Part shown: positions 24,471 through 35,086 of the stretch, piece by piece
Numbering within the stretch: the first letter of the stretch is position 1
Layout: every line of letters starts with the position of its first letter
Source of the DNA: Zasmidium citrigriseum
Taxonomy: Eukaryota; Ascomycota; Dothideomycetes; Mycosphaerellales; Mycosphaerellaceae
DNA: 64,000 nucleotides
Direction: 5' to 3'
Assembly (NCBI GenBank): GCA_002786025.1
Contig: NHNW01000003.1
Location: 868,001 to 932,000 of the forward strand
The notes under the pieces: generated by a model
Database searches by the model: none
Told to the model about the DNA's origin: nothing
Seen by the model: only the letters and a program-made list of their open reading frames with translations
Position numbers and translations under genes: made by a program

Positions 24471-24861
24471 GAACCGCTACCGACGATTATCCTAACTAGA
24501 ATCTAATATATCTCTACTTAATATAACTCTACTATTATCTAATATAAGCTAGAATAAACTTCTATTATATTCCTCTTAGTTAAGCTAAAGGGCTACCTAT
24601 ACGTTAGCTATTTCTTACTCTAACTTACTAATACGAGATAGAGCTATATCTAATTACTCCCTTATCCTACTATAATCCTTCGTCTTAAGCTACTCTTCGC
24701 CTACCGCCTCTTTTAACGCCGCTATATACCCTATCTTATCTATCCTTTTATAGTAAGTATAGGCTATATTACCTCTTTTCTAGTAGACTCGATAAGGTAT
24801 ATTATTACTAGGCTAGAGATACTAAGAATATAGCGACGGAGCCGCCTTACCTATAGTACGT
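24471..24861 (-). pseudogene. Latent frame D, small coiled-coil protein with paired Tyr/Cys positions, RIP-inactivated
   Basis: Read leftward from about 24861, where an ATA may be a former ATG, the frame gives about 130 codons interrupted only by TAA/TAG. It contains YRVY, then YTYYKR; TAC here can be former TGC (RIP at TpG), so these could have been Cys pairs of a small zinc site. A strong coiled coil follows (SRIREQLDIALSRISKLE, then EIANVQVAL and NQEEYNRSL). Cys-pair plus coiled-coil layouts occur in many fungal DNA-binding or element-linked proteins. This is the latent gene nearest to the right inverted repeat. Family assignment is inference. Confidence 0.48.
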
Positions 24862-25380
24862 TAGCTACTTAGGTAGTTAGCCTTTAGTATAAGCGGTATA
24901 AGACTTACTTTTGTCTGTTTCTATTATTTAACCTATACTATCGAACTTCTATATTTAATTAAGAGCGTTTATTCTCTTAGTACTACTACGCTTAATATCG
25001 TTAACGTAGCTATTCTACTACTCTTAGCTAATATACTAGAAGTCGCTAGGAGTCGTCGTATCGGGCTTCTAGAACTCGTATATCTTAATCTATTAAACGT
25101 CGATATATTATATTAGTAGTAGTATAGTAATAGTAGTAGTAGTAGTAGTAGTAGGTATTAAATTAATACGTAGAGTAGTTAGGCGGGCGGTAGCTTAATA
25201 AGGGCGATAGATAATAGATATACGGTAGAAGGAAGGGTATATATTAATAGTATACTTCGTAGATTAAAGAAGAAGGCGTTATATAATAAATATATATAGA
25301 AATAATAATAACTTATTAACGCTTAGATTAAAAGGGTAATAGATTGACGGGCAGAGGTGCGACGAGGTGATCAGAAGAGC

Positions 25381-25471
25381 GGAGGGTTAAGCTAAGGAGG
25401 TGATTAGATGACAAAAGGGTTGAGGTGATTAGGTGACAAAGGTTTTGATAAACTCAAACGTCCAGGCTGCC
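25381..25471 (-). repeat. Right terminal inverted repeat
   Basis: Read on the minus strand it begins GGCAGCCTGGACGTTTGAG and follows the left repeat for about 80 bases. It differs from the left end mainly by C where the left has T, so it is the less mutated copy. The sub-repeat TCACCTAATCACCTCAAC lies at 25436-25419 and a second, TCATCTAATCACCTCC, at 25412-25397. The coding-like right flank starts immediately outside. Confidence 0.82.
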
Positions 25472-25510
25472 GCCATCCGCGCCGCCGACGAGATCGGCAT
25501 CGTTGTGTAA
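25469..25510 (+). pseudogene. Possible 3' remnant of a gene cut by the element
   Basis: Directly against the right inverted repeat is a 13-codon stretch with GC-rich third positions, ending AAIRAADEIGIVV and TAA (25508-25510). It overlaps the last three bases of the repeat. The codon usage resembles real genes in the window, but 13 codons are weak evidence, and no matching 5' part is seen left of the element. Confidence 0.3.
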
Positions 25511-25970
25511 CCAGTACGCTTCTTGACTTCACCTCCTTCTCACTTCCATCAACAATCGTCTCATCCATCACAGTGGCAAGAATCTTTTATCAAACATGCT
25601 TCCCCATTTTGCACAGACACTGTCCGATGCTGATCCGGGTTCTTGGGCCGAGGAGGCTAGATCAAGCCACAAACACGAGCCCAGCAGCGTGCTTCCCGGA
25701 ACGTGAAGCGCTAAACGCTTGCAAGAATGCTCCCGCTTACGAGCACCTATCATGGACGTCCACCTCACCTTTGCGGGCTCTAGTCGTCTTTGCGGCGCTC
25801 AGAGAGTTCAAAATGCGTCTTGATGCCATGCATCGCCATGCCACGAGGATGCAGAGTCCCACTGATAGTGGCCTCGAAGGATGCCACCTCTCGTGTTCCA
25901 AAATCTGCCATCAGGGCGACGGTACAGTCTTCTTCAGCTTCATGCCTGAATCATTACTCTCATTATCGTC
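25511..25970. other. Promoter region of the WSC peroxidase gene
   Basis: Normal base usage returns here. A 142-codon plus frame (25573-26001) overlaps the start of the next gene and has no recognisable content. No other feature is visible. Confidence 0.4.
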
Positions 25971-28192
25971 ATGTTCTCACTATATCTACTGTCCCTGTTA
26001 GGGACTGTGTCTGCTAACAGCATCCTACTCACCCCACGCGCAACACAGAGCTGGACCTATCAAGGCTGCTATCTAGATAGCACGAGCAAGCGAACATTGG
26101 CCCGCAGCTCAGGACAAAATTACAATAATCAGACAGTAGAGACGTGTACGAGCTATTGCCAGACGAACGGCTACAGCTATGCCGGGCTCGAATACGGGTC
26201 GGTTCACAAGAGTGTTACAGCGAGTAAAGTACTAATGATACTCGCAGGCAAGAATGTTGGTGTGATTACCAACTCTCTGGAGCCACGCAACAGCCTGATT
26301 CGGATTGTTCAATGCCATGTGCCGGCAACTCATCCGAAACATGTGGCAACGGTGACAGGCTAAGCGTATACTACAATGGCAATACCTATACTGGACCATC
26401 GACCAACCCGGGGCCCTCTGGATGGGCTTATCTCGCATGCTATACCGATAGTGGTAGTGCCAGAACTTTGAGGACATCGCAAGGCGTAAGCGCTGGAGCA
26501 GACAACATGACTGTGGCCCAGTGTACCGATGCTTGTGCCGACGCTGGATATGGCATGGCTGGCGTGGAGTACGGCCGCGAATGCTGGTGTGACGATGCCA
26601 TTCAGAACTTGGCTGCCACTGCACAAAGCGGATGTGACATGACCTGCACCGGCAACTCAACCGAGTATTGTGGGGGCTCTAACCGAATCAATGTATACCA
26701 AGTAGCAAATGCCTCTGGGCCTGGCAATGGCGGATCACCGACAGGCTGGACGGCGCTCGGATGCTACACGGACAACGCCGGTTCTCGAACTCTCGAGTCG
26801 TCGCCAGGAGTCCCAGGAGGCTCAGCAAACATGACGATCGAAGGATGTCTCAGCGTCTGTAGCAGTCAGGGCTATGTCTACGCTGGCTTGGAGTTTGCGC
26901 AAGAGTGCTTCTGCGGCGACTCATTGCAAAATGGGGGCAGCTGTGCTTCGGATCAGACGACCTGCTACCAGCCTTGTAAAGGCAACAGGGCTGAGATTTG
27001 TGGTGGTCCCAACCGCCTCAACATGTACTACGCGAGTTCAGATTCGGCTGTATCGGCCTGTTCGGCGTCAAGTGCATCGACTTCAAGTGTGCCATCGTCA
27101 ACGAGCACCAGTACAAGCTTGAGCAGCGCCACGGCAATCACTCTTTCGACGCTCACGTCTTCCACCACGAGCTCCGTTCCCACCTCGACGTCAAGCAGCA
27201 GCTCTTCTAGCTCAAGTCAGACCACTTCAAGCACATTAAGCTCATCAACATCATCATCGAGCTCGATCATCACCAGCACTTCGACGACGACGACATCATC
27301 CTCGACAACGACCTCGAAGACCAGCACTTCTACCTCTCCCGCATCGACAGTCTGCCCAAGCTTTTGGTCCAACGTTGTCTCCGATCTAGCACCCCAAATG
27401 CGAATCAACGGCCAGTGCACCAACCTCGCCCGCGCAGCCATTCGCTATGCCTTCCACGATGCCTCCACATTCTCCACCAAGCTCCCAACCTACGCTCCAG
27501 CATCCGGAGGCGCAGATGGCTCTCTCATGCTCTCGGCGGACGAAATCAACCGCACCGACAACAACGGCCTTCACGACTACCACGGTACGATCAAGCAGAA
27601 GTTCGCCGATTACCAGGCAGCAGGCTATACCATTGGTGCGGCAGATCTCATTCAAGTCGCAGGTGCTCTCGGTGTCCTTGCGTGTCCCGGCGGTCGAATC
27701 GGTAGAGTCTTGGTTGGCCGCATCGACACAACAACAGCAGCACCAGACGGACTCCTCCCACAAGCCTTCGGCCCAGGTTCCGACCACGATACCATCTTCC
27801 AGATGTTCAGCGACAAAGGCTTTGTCGCTCGAGACCTGGCAGCCCTTCTCGGCGCCCACAGCACCTCCATCTCAAACTTCCAAACAGCGAATGGGATCCC
27901 TGTTGGCACACCTCAAGATGACACACCGGGACTATGGGACGTTTCGTACTACAACCAAACGTACTTCCCCGTCTCCGGAATGGCCCGCTTCGACAGCGAT
28001 ATCAATCTCAGCAAGAACGTAAGCAGCGCAGTAGGCAAGCAGTTCAAGAGTTTTGTCGGGGCACAGGGAGCGTGGGGAGCGAGTTTCTCGAGCGCATTTC
28101 AGCTCATGAGTTTGTTGGGCGTGCCGAGCAGTGTGAAGAAGAATATGCAGGATTGCTCGAGTGTGGTTTCAGGGGCGTTCCCTGCTAGTTAG
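25971..28192 (+). CDS. Secreted WSC-domain (x3) heme peroxidase (two exons)
   Basis: Exon 1 is 25971-26197 and exon 2 is 26248-28192; the 50 bp intron ends TACTAATGATACTCGCAG. The join restores EYGQECWCD in the middle of the first WSC domain, which fixes the splice. The 723-residue product has a signal peptide, three cysteine-rich WSC domains (openings GCYLDSTSKRTL, ACYTDSGSARTL, GCYTDNAGSRTL), a Ser/Thr-rich linker of about 100 residues likely to be O-glycosylated, and a C-terminal plant/fungal-type (class II-like) peroxidase domain. The distal heme site is in RYAFHDA and the proximal His in LLGAHSTS. WSC domains bind cell-wall glucans, so the enzyme probably acts on phenolic or wall substrates while anchored to wall polymers. 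It lies 500 bp from the RIP-destroyed element but shows no RIP itself. Confidence 0.93.
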
Positions 28193-28422
28193 TCAGACGT
28201 TTGAATGGCATTGAGAAGACCTTGTTGTTGGCGTGGCGTTTGGGATAGATAGGAATCATGCTCAGGACCTCTATACAGTTGGAATCAACTACATTCAAAT
28301 CATCAAATCGCTCACCGGGGTATTCTCTATCAACAGACAACGCTCAAACAAACAGACAAACATATCAGAAGACGCCCCTAAGAGCATCCCCATCAAACGT
28401 ATACTCCTTCGCTTAACATCCA

Positions 28423-30189
28423 CTACATCGTCTTCAAATACCTCAAGACCTCATCCCGCAACACCGGCCTATTCCTGAAATTCCTCTTCACAACCTCCGA
28501 CATCTTAGACCCCTCCGGATTGATCCCATCTCCCTTCCTCCACCCCTTCTCTTTCAGAACTCTCAAGACTCTCACCACATCATCCGCTCCATCCTTTCCC
28601 GTCATCCTCAACCACCGCTCACTCACCAACCACAGCGGCGGCGCGGAGACTTTGTCCCTGGCAGGAAGACGCGTGGTGGCGTAGAAGTCCGCACCTTTGG
28701 AGCTTAGGAGACGGACCATTTCGATGTTCTGCGCTCCGATAGCACAGTGCATGGGGAGGATGCCGGGAAGGAGGGATTTGCCGTTGGAATGGGTTGCCGT
28801 ACAGGGTTCGGTTGGGTCGGCGCCGGCGGCGAGGAGAGCGGTTGCGATTGTGACTTCGTTGAAGAGCGCGGCGATGTGCAGAGCGGGAGCTGCAGGGCGG
28901 GCAGGATTGGACTTCAGGATTTTGGTAACGTTGGCGATGTCACCGGAGCGGATTGCTTGTTCCAGACTTGAGTCGAGAGGTTTACCGCTGACAGGAGTGA
29001 GTTGGAGGCTCGAAAGCCAGGCGCTACGTTTTGACGGGTCGACGGTGTTGGGATCTTTTGGTTGTGGTTCGTCGACTTTGGCATCTGGTCGCTTGCCCTT
29101 AGTTCTCATGGTCCAGATGGGTAGCAGCTCCGTTGCCGGCTCCTCGAGCATGTACGGGACGTTCTCAGGTTCGTTACCAGCTGGCAAGGCTTTCAGCTTC
29201 GAGTACGCCTTGATCAATGCTTTTCGAACACTCGCATCTTGGATCTTCTCTGCCGCCAATTCCGCCCCGAACCTGTCTTTCTGCAGCTGAAGGATCTGTG
29301 CTTGAAGTGCACGGGATTGGGAGAGGCGATTGGAATTCTCGGGAAGATATTGGCGTCTCATGGTATTGGATCGCTGCCACATCTCATGCGCATCTTGAAG
29401 TCTGTTCTGTCCGATGTAGACTTGAGCTAGGAGATGCTGGGCGTGAGCTAGACCCAACATATCGTCGCGGCCGCTGGCATTGGAGAAGGGGCCTTCTACA
29501 AAGCTCAAAAGTGATGCTTCAGAAGCAGCAAGATCGTTGATGTAGGCTCCACAGATTGCCATCTGGTATCGGAACTCCCGATTGTCGTATAAGGGTCGCC
29601 GAGACGCCGGTAGCTCCAAGATCTTCTTCTGAGCTTCTTTCAATACAGACAGGGCACCAGGAAAGTCGTAGTCCTTGAACTTCTTCGTACCGCTGGTCAG
29701 TCGCGAACGGATCAGATCCTCAGAGTCATTGGCTGGTTGATTTTGTCGATTCCTCTCTGCTTCTTGTCCATCCTTGTAGCCTTTGCCGTAATTGTCGCTA
29801 GCTTTCAGCTCAGCAGCCTTCAGCCCACTGTTGATTCTGGTGATCGTTGCCACATGCTTCCTAATCGTATCTTGTTGCAGTTTGATATTCTCCAGAAGTG
29901 TCTGCTCTCGTTGCTGTGCGTCAACTTTGGCTCGCTTTTCGAGATCGTATTTTCTTTGAAGGGAGGCATTCTCTTCTCGAAGATTGCTGTTCTGTTGTCG
30001 AAGGCTGTTGACCTCTTCATTGCTTCGTTTCAATGTGGAGCGGAACCCAGTTATGCGAGTGAGCACGTCGGATAGATCTTGTGCGAGGCTATACCATTCG
30101 TCACGGTAGAGTCTTTCTCGAGCCTTGTTGACGAGCACCTGGCATCGAGCGATGCTGTACTCGAAGTCGTCCGTCGGCATGATCGCCAC
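28423..30189 (-). CDS. Coiled-coil, TPR-like and ankyrin-repeat protein
   Basis: The intact 588-residue frame begins with a short helical domain (DDFEYSIARCQVLVNKARERLYRDEWYSLAQDLSD). A long coiled coil of heptad-like Leu/Glu/Gln residues covers about 55-125. A helical repeat region (about 165-330), with SRLTSGTKKFKDYDFPGAL and LAHAQHLLAQVYIGQNRLQDA, resembles tetratricopeptide repeats. At the C-terminus ankyrin-like units include ALHIAALFNEVTIATALLAAGADP and MHCAIGAQNIEMVRLLSSKGAD. This makes it a probable scaffold protein; no enzyme domain is present. Convergent with the upstream WSC peroxidase gene. Function unknown. Confidence 0.85.
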   Translation of the reverse strand: MAIMPTDDFEYSIARCQVLVNKARERLYRDEWYSLAQDLSDVLTRITGFRSTLKRSNEEVNSLRQQNSNLREENASLQRKYDLEKRAKVDAQQREQTLLENIKLQQDTIRKHVATITRINSGLKAAELKASDNYGKGYKDGQEAERNRQNQPANDSEDLIRSRLTSGTKKFKDYDFPGALSVLKEAQKKILELPASRRPLYDNREFRYQMAICGAYINDLAASEASLLSFVEGPFSNASGRDDMLGLAHAQHLLAQVYIGQNRLQDAHEMWQRSNTMRRQYLPENSNRLSQSRALQAQILQLQKDRFGAELAAEKIQDASVRKALIKAYSKLKALPAGNEPENVPYMLEEPATELLPIWTMRTKGKRPDAKVDEPQPKDPNTVDPSKRSAWLSSLQLTPVSGKPLDSSLEQAIRSGDIANVTKILKSNPARPAAPALHIAALFNEVTIATALLAAGADPTEPCTATHSNGKSLLPGILPMHCAIGAQNIEMVRLLSSKGADFYATTRLPARDKVSAPPLWLVSERWLRMTGKDGADDVVRVLRVLKEKGWRKGDGINPEGSKMSEVVKRNFRNRPVLRDEVLRYLKTM

Positions 30190-30900
30190 TCAATGTAGTC
30201 GTCGTCGATAAAATGTCTGTCGATCCCTGTACCGATCCCCGATCGTATAAATGGTTGATCGAATGTCTGAAGTCGATCCAAACAATCCGTTTTGAAGTAG
30301 ATCAAGTTTCTCCTGAAACCAAAACCAAAACCGACGAACCTTCTTTCTTTTATGTTATTACCACCCATGTTCACCAGCGGGCGGCCATATCGCTACGTCT
30401 CTGAGAGGCCGGCTGCCTGAGGCGGCCCCTAGCTCAGCCAGCAGCACCAGCTTCACAGCTCTGTGCAGCTGAAATCGGTTTGGGGGCCACGCCGCCCACA
30501 CAGCTGTGGCGAAGCATGCGAGGCCGCAACTTCTGCCTGTTTTTCGTGCGTACTTGCTCGGCGGCTGTACATTTCGTGCACACCCTCTTGGCGGCTTTGC
30601 AAGGTCATTTTGTAAGCACTGCCGGCTTTTGGAGTAGGAGGGATGGTGTTTGCGTCGTGCAAAATCCGAGGACACCCGTTGCAAGTTGCAGGTAGCTTTG
30701 AGGTCTTGGTGTTCAGCTGATGGAGGGTCTCTCGGAAAGCAGATGTCCACGAGCATGGCTCGGCCGGCAGAGGACGTCGACTGGACATGGAGGAAGATTT
30801 CCTTTCGTCAGTGGCAACTGAAGCAAACAGCTAGGGTCTACCGTATCAATACAGAGGCGAGCGAGAAAAACAGGTATTATCCCAATCGTGTTGGAACCAA
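30190..30900. other. intergenic region
   Basis: This is the 5' flank of the ankyrin gene and the 3' flank of the HET gene. Minus-strand frames of 111-132 codons overlap one another in different phases with no domain. Nothing supported. Confidence 0.4.
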
Positions 30901-32637
30901 TCAGACGATTCGAACCGACTCTTTTTCCTTTGCCGGACGTAGCCCACTCGCAAAGTGGTGCAGATAAAGCTTTGGCACATAGTGCAGCAGAACATAAGAT
31001 CCCACACCATTCACCTGCCTGAGCACCAGCACGTTAGGGCAATATGTCGACAAAAGTTCGTTCATCAGCAGATCATTGTCGAAGGCAACGAAGACATCGC
31101 CTTTCCTTGCCAAAGAAGCGTAGTGGGAATAGACTATGGCATGGGTTCGAGTGAAATGGCGACGGGATTTGTTGCCAGCCCTGGGGCTCGTGAGGTGCAC
31201 GTCGTCCCTAACTTTCGACACGATGCCAATCTGATAGACGTTGCAGGTCAGAGAGCCGTCGTCGTTGACTTTGGCATCCAGGGGTTGATACAAGCTGTGG
31301 CGCCATTGGGAAAGCTCGAAGCCACTTCGTAGGTCCACGACCCAAGACGGGAGATGTTTCATCGGGATCAGGAAGTTCCTGATCTCCTCATCAGGTGGAC
31401 GGTCCTTAAAGCGGGCTTCGCTCTGTGTCTGGAGGTTCTCCAGGAGCAACTCGAGCAGCTTGTACTTGACCAGGCATCGAGAGAATGCTATGCACACCTG
31501 CTCAATCGACAGATTGTAGTCAGGCCGCAATCCGCATTTCGGGCTCAAGCTGGTCAGGGCGAAGATGATGTCTCTCGGGTCGGAGCATCCCAGCGCAGAG
31601 CAATTAGCCACAATCTCGTGAAAAGGTACCGCTTTGCCTTCAGCCAGCGCGATTTCTCGCATCTCCAGGATTTGCAGGGCAGCATGCACTGGCCGCGGTG
31701 TGGAGGCCGGTCGTGAGTACTTGTTGATCAGCCTCAAGAGCCTTCGCAGACTGGCGATGAACATGTCCATGAACACCATACGTGGGCCCCAAACGAATAA
31801 CACCTCTTCGGCGTGGTATATCTCTTGTACGATCCAGCGTCTTTGAAAGTAACGTCTTTCCAAGAGGCGAGAGACCGTCGTGACCATGGCGGCGAGCACA
31901 GCGTGCCGTCGGTTCTCATCCTTGGCCTCGAGTCTGGCTGTAGGCTGAATCCTCTGAGAGTCAGTGGACCAAATCCCCTCCCTTCGGAGTTTGCAGAGAT
32001 CTAGCAGAGCGCCACCTGGACTGCGATAAACGTGCTCGGTAGAGCATGCAACACCGTGATCAAGCCCCAAACACTCCAGCACGCACAAGGCCTGCTCATC
32101 GTCTTCTTCCCCAAGCCAGGCAGTGACGCTCCTTGCACTTGCGAAGATCAAGCTCATTTGAGCGACTTGGTCGTTGCGCTCATGGATGTCTGCTTGATTG
32201 ATGCAGATGGCGTCGACCCACATGCGGACGACACAGTCAGGTCTCCGCACTCGGAGAAGAGCATCGTGGAGGTTGCGGGTTATCATCATGCGCCATCCTC
32301 CCTCCAAGTAGATGTTTTCACTCTTGGTGATGTCTCCATCTTGCATCGCCCAGCTGTATGACAGCGCTCCAAAGTCGTTTCGATGGTGTAACCGTTGAAT
32401 TTCAATACTGCACTCCAGGTTTTCGGAATGCCAGTCGATCCTGTAAGGGTAGATGTTGAGGATACGAATCCATCCGGTCCCAGGCAGTGGTTTGTAGTCA
32501 TAGTCACCGTAGCGTTGGAGCTGATGGTGAGCATTTTTTCCCCACTCATCCATCCGATCCGGTGCGGACAAGGGCAAAGGCAAGTAGTCATTCTCATTGT
32601 ATGAATCTGCCATGATTGATGGACATGCTTCTTCCAT
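30901..32637 (-). CDS. HET-domain (heterokaryon incompatibility) protein
   Basis: The single-exon, 578-residue frame has the HET domain at about residues 88-250. It contains FGALSYSWAMQDGD, the block MWVDAICINQADIHERNDQV, and MSLIFASARSVTAWLG, the usual order of HET motifs. HET proteins trigger cell death or defence after fusion with unlike strains. The C-terminal half (about 250-578) has no clear partner domain such as NACHT or WD repeats, as in many stand-alone HET proteins. A second in-frame Met lies at residue 9. It is transcribed in the same direction as its neighbours on both sides but spaced from them, with no operon-like link. Confidence 0.92.
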   Translation of the reverse strand: MEEACPSIMADSYNENDYLPLPLSAPDRMDEWGKNAHHQLQRYGDYDYKPLPGTGWIRILNIYPYRIDWHSENLECSIEIQRLHHRNDFGALSYSWAMQDGDITKSENIYLEGGWRMMITRNLHDALLRVRRPDCVVRMWVDAICINQADIHERNDQVAQMSLIFASARSVTAWLGEEDDEQALCVLECLGLDHGVACSTEHVYRSPGGALLDLCKLRREGIWSTDSQRIQPTARLEAKDENRRHAVLAAMVTTVSRLLERRYFQRRWIVQEIYHAEEVLFVWGPRMVFMDMFIASLRRLLRLINKYSRPASTPRPVHAALQILEMREIALAEGKAVPFHEIVANCSALGCSDPRDIIFALTSLSPKCGLRPDYNLSIEQVCIAFSRCLVKYKLLELLLENLQTQSEARFKDRPPDEEIRNFLIPMKHLPSWVVDLRSGFELSQWRHSLYQPLDAKVNDDGSLTCNVYQIGIVSKVRDDVHLTSPRAGNKSRRHFTRTHAIVYSHYASLARKGDVFVAFDNDLLMNELLSTYCPNVLVLRQVNGVGSYVLLHYVPKLYLHHFASGLRPAKEKESVRIV

Positions 32638-33028
32638 TCATCCAACTGACAAGTGGTGTAGATCTCGTTCAGCTCCAATGTCTTGGTTATCGACTCCTCG
32701 CCTGACCGGTCGGATTGGGGAATGTCCTCATTTCCAGTCCTACAACGCAGAGGCCAGATACCCACCTCATAAGCGAAAAGTTCTGTCAACCCACGTACTC
32801 GTGTCTGCAGTCCTGCTCTGCCGAAGACGCCGCCCACAAGCAGGTGCAGGTGCAGGAGGCTTGGGGGGGCTGTGAACAGCCACCCCTCCTTGGCTTCGGA
32901 TCGAGACCTCGAGCTAAATGTCGAAGGTGTGGTGGGCTGACAGTCGCAGAAGATAAGAAGCGACAGTTTCCGCGAGATCGAGCAAAGACTTCAGACGTCG
33001 TCTGTACAGCTCAGTTCGCGCTATGCAT
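32638..33028. other. intergenic region
   Basis: This is the HET gene promoter and LCCL gene 3' flank. It includes a G-rich run (GGGGGG) near 32865. No gene seen. Confidence 0.4.
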
Positions 33029-35086
33029 TCACAGACTCGGCCCAGGTTTCATCCCAACCCACCGGCCCTCCTCATCCCACTTCCCAGCCTTACTGTAATC
33101 CGCCACTCGGCTCCCACTCATATAACCAAACCTGAAATATTCAGGCAATTGCTTCTTCAACAGCTCGACATCCTCTTCTGACACGACTTGATCATCATCC
33201 TCACTCTGCCCTCTCTTCAACTCATGCCTATTCCAAGTCCACGTAAAATTCTGACCCAGAACAGCGCCATCATCCCAATAGCTCCGATCATCACCATAGC
33301 CTCTGAACCGCTCAACATCATTGACTAGCACGCTGATGCCGTCGTATGTGATATCATTCTTGGCGTCGTAGGCTGGGAGAGAGCCCATGTTGAAGGTGAT
33401 GTTCTTCGCTCCAATACCCAGAACTTCGACGGCAGGTAGAAGTGTGTTCTGCTGGGCTCCCTTCAGCAAAGAAGCAGGCGTTTCTAGGATACTCGCGAAA
33501 CCCCATCGTGCAACACCGTTGATGAAGAGACCCAGGAGGAGGCCTTGGTAGAGTAAGCTGGGACGATTCTGAAAGCTGGTGCCAGGGATAAGTAGAAGCC
33601 CCAGGATATAGTGATGTATTCGCAGGTTCAATCCAGGTATCGCGAGCATGAACAGTAGCGTGAAGACGAAGATCCCGTAGATGACCAGATATCTCGGCAT
33701 GCGGCCTTCGACTCGGAATGACCAGGCTTGGCCAAGGGCGATGAAGACTATTGCCAGAATGATGATGATCAGGGCAGGCACGGCTCCAGGCTGAGCCTTG
33801 ATATCGTGAGGCGTTAGTCGTTGGATAGGGATCCTGTCGAAGGTATAGTTGTTCAAAGATCCAACCCACGCGGCTCCAAGCCAGAGGACAGTCTTCTCCA
33901 CCTGTGCTGTAAGTCCAGTGAGAGACCGCTTCACGGTATACTTGTATGTCACCCAAGCACAGAAGCAAGCCGGCAGAAAGCGTCCAAAAGCAATGCTGAG
34001 AAGCCCGTAGTAAGTGGTATTCGCCGGTGGATCAGAGACCAGAGCCACATGGAAGAACAGGGCCACAAACAAGCTCCAGAAATGCACCCCAGGATCCGTC
34101 GTGCAAAGACTCAGCAGTGCAGTAAAGAAGACCGAAGGCACCAGAGTCGGCCACCTGAGATCCTGACATTGCGCCCTCGTGCCCGCCAGGAAGCCAAAAG
34201 TGTGCGGGAAATAGCTGTCGAAACCAACACTCTCAATCCCGTTCCTCTTGCTTCCAGGCAAATCCGCCTGCTCGCCCGTCAAGGTCAAAACACCACACCC
34301 TCCCTCAACATTCTTGATGAAACCCGAATGCACCGCGCTCGCGCAGACGAAACTGTCCCCACGATAGACCGCATTCTCCACAAGCTCATCTTCAAACCCA
34401 GTCTGCTCTTTCGTCGGTCCCCCAACAACCAACGGCTTATACACGACCTCCTGATCGCCCACCGCATGCGGATTCAGAACCTGAATCTTGTGACAATCCG
34501 CCGGACAGCGAAACGCCAGCGAGGCGTTCGTAAAAGGCCGGCATTGATCGCCATTCAACCCACATTCATTCCCATCGCTCCAGTATCTTGCTCCACAGCT
34601 CAGTCTCACAGGTGTGCCGTATCCAGGAATCTGTGCCGCGAAAGAGCTCTTCCAGAGCATCATCGAGAAGACGAATAACCAGCATGCATAGAGCAGTATG
34701 AGCAACCAGAACCTCTGCCTCCTCTTCGGCGCGTAGCGATCCAATAACGCGATCGGCGCATGTTGGATCGTAGGGAAAATGGGCGTGATGTGATATATCC
34801 TAGGAGGCTGGGGTCCATTCACCCATTCCACTGTCTTGCTCCACGCCGTCTTCAGACCAGATGGTATTCTTTCTGAGACTCTTTCTTGCCAGGACGGTCT
34901 GCTCCCTCGTCCAGACAGTCCATCGAATTCGGTCGAGGGCCGCAGAGGCGCATCGGCGCTAGCGTTCTCGTCTTCGTCCGAGTCATCGCGGTACCGTTCG
35001 GGGAAGGTATTGCCGTTCTCGTGGGCGGTTGTATCGAGTGAGGTCTCTTCGTCGTCACGCTGCTGCCCGGGTTTGAGAGGTGCCAT
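33029..35086 (-). CDS. LCCL-domain multipass membrane protein
   Basis: The 685-residue protein has an acidic, disordered N-terminus (about 1-95), a first membrane segment (FWLLILLYACWLFVFSMML) and an LCCL domain at about 160-305. The domain has several Cys, with SCGARYWSDGNECGLNG, RCPADCHKIQVL and EGGCGVLTLTG. Several further membrane helices follow, among them FFTALLSLC, ALIIIILAIVFIALGQAW and YGIFVFTLLFMLAIPG, and a hydrophilic tail. This is the standard fungal LCCL membrane protein layout; the domain is probably lumenal or extracellular. Function in fungi is unclear. No introns are needed, and the start ATG directly precedes a hydrophilic N-terminus typical of this family. Confidence 0.9.
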   Translation of the reverse strand: MAPLKPGQQRDDEETSLDTTAHENGNTFPERYRDDSDEDENASADAPLRPSTEFDGLSGRGSRPSWQERVSERIPSGLKTAWSKTVEWVNGPQPPRIYHITPIFPTIQHAPIALLDRYAPKRRQRFWLLILLYACWLFVFSMMLWKSSFAAQIPGYGTPVRLSCGARYWSDGNECGLNGDQCRPFTNASLAFRCPADCHKIQVLNPHAVGDQEVVYKPLVVGGPTKEQTGFEDELVENAVYRGDSFVCASAVHSGFIKNVEGGCGVLTLTGEQADLPGSKRNGIESVGFDSYFPHTFGFLAGTRAQCQDLRWPTLVPSVFFTALLSLCTTDPGVHFWSLFVALFFHVALVSDPPANTTYYGLLSIAFGRFLPACFCAWVTYKYTVKRSLTGLTAQVEKTVLWLGAAWVGSLNNYTFDRIPIQRLTPHDIKAQPGAVPALIIIILAIVFIALGQAWSFRVEGRMPRYLVIYGIFVFTLLFMLAIPGLNLRIHHYILGLLLIPGTSFQNRPSLLYQGLLLGLFINGVARWGFASILETPASLLKGAQQNTLLPAVEVLGIGAKNITFNMGSLPAYDAKNDITYDGISVLVNDVERFRGYGDDRSYWDDGAVLGQNFTWTWNRHELKRGQSEDDDQVVSEEDVELLKKQLPEYFRFGYMSGSRVADYSKAGKWDEEGRWVGMKPGPSL

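Noticed and set aside
25573..26001. 142-codon plus ORF before the WSC peroxidase
   Set aside because: It overlaps the well-supported start of the peroxidase gene in another frame and shows no domain.
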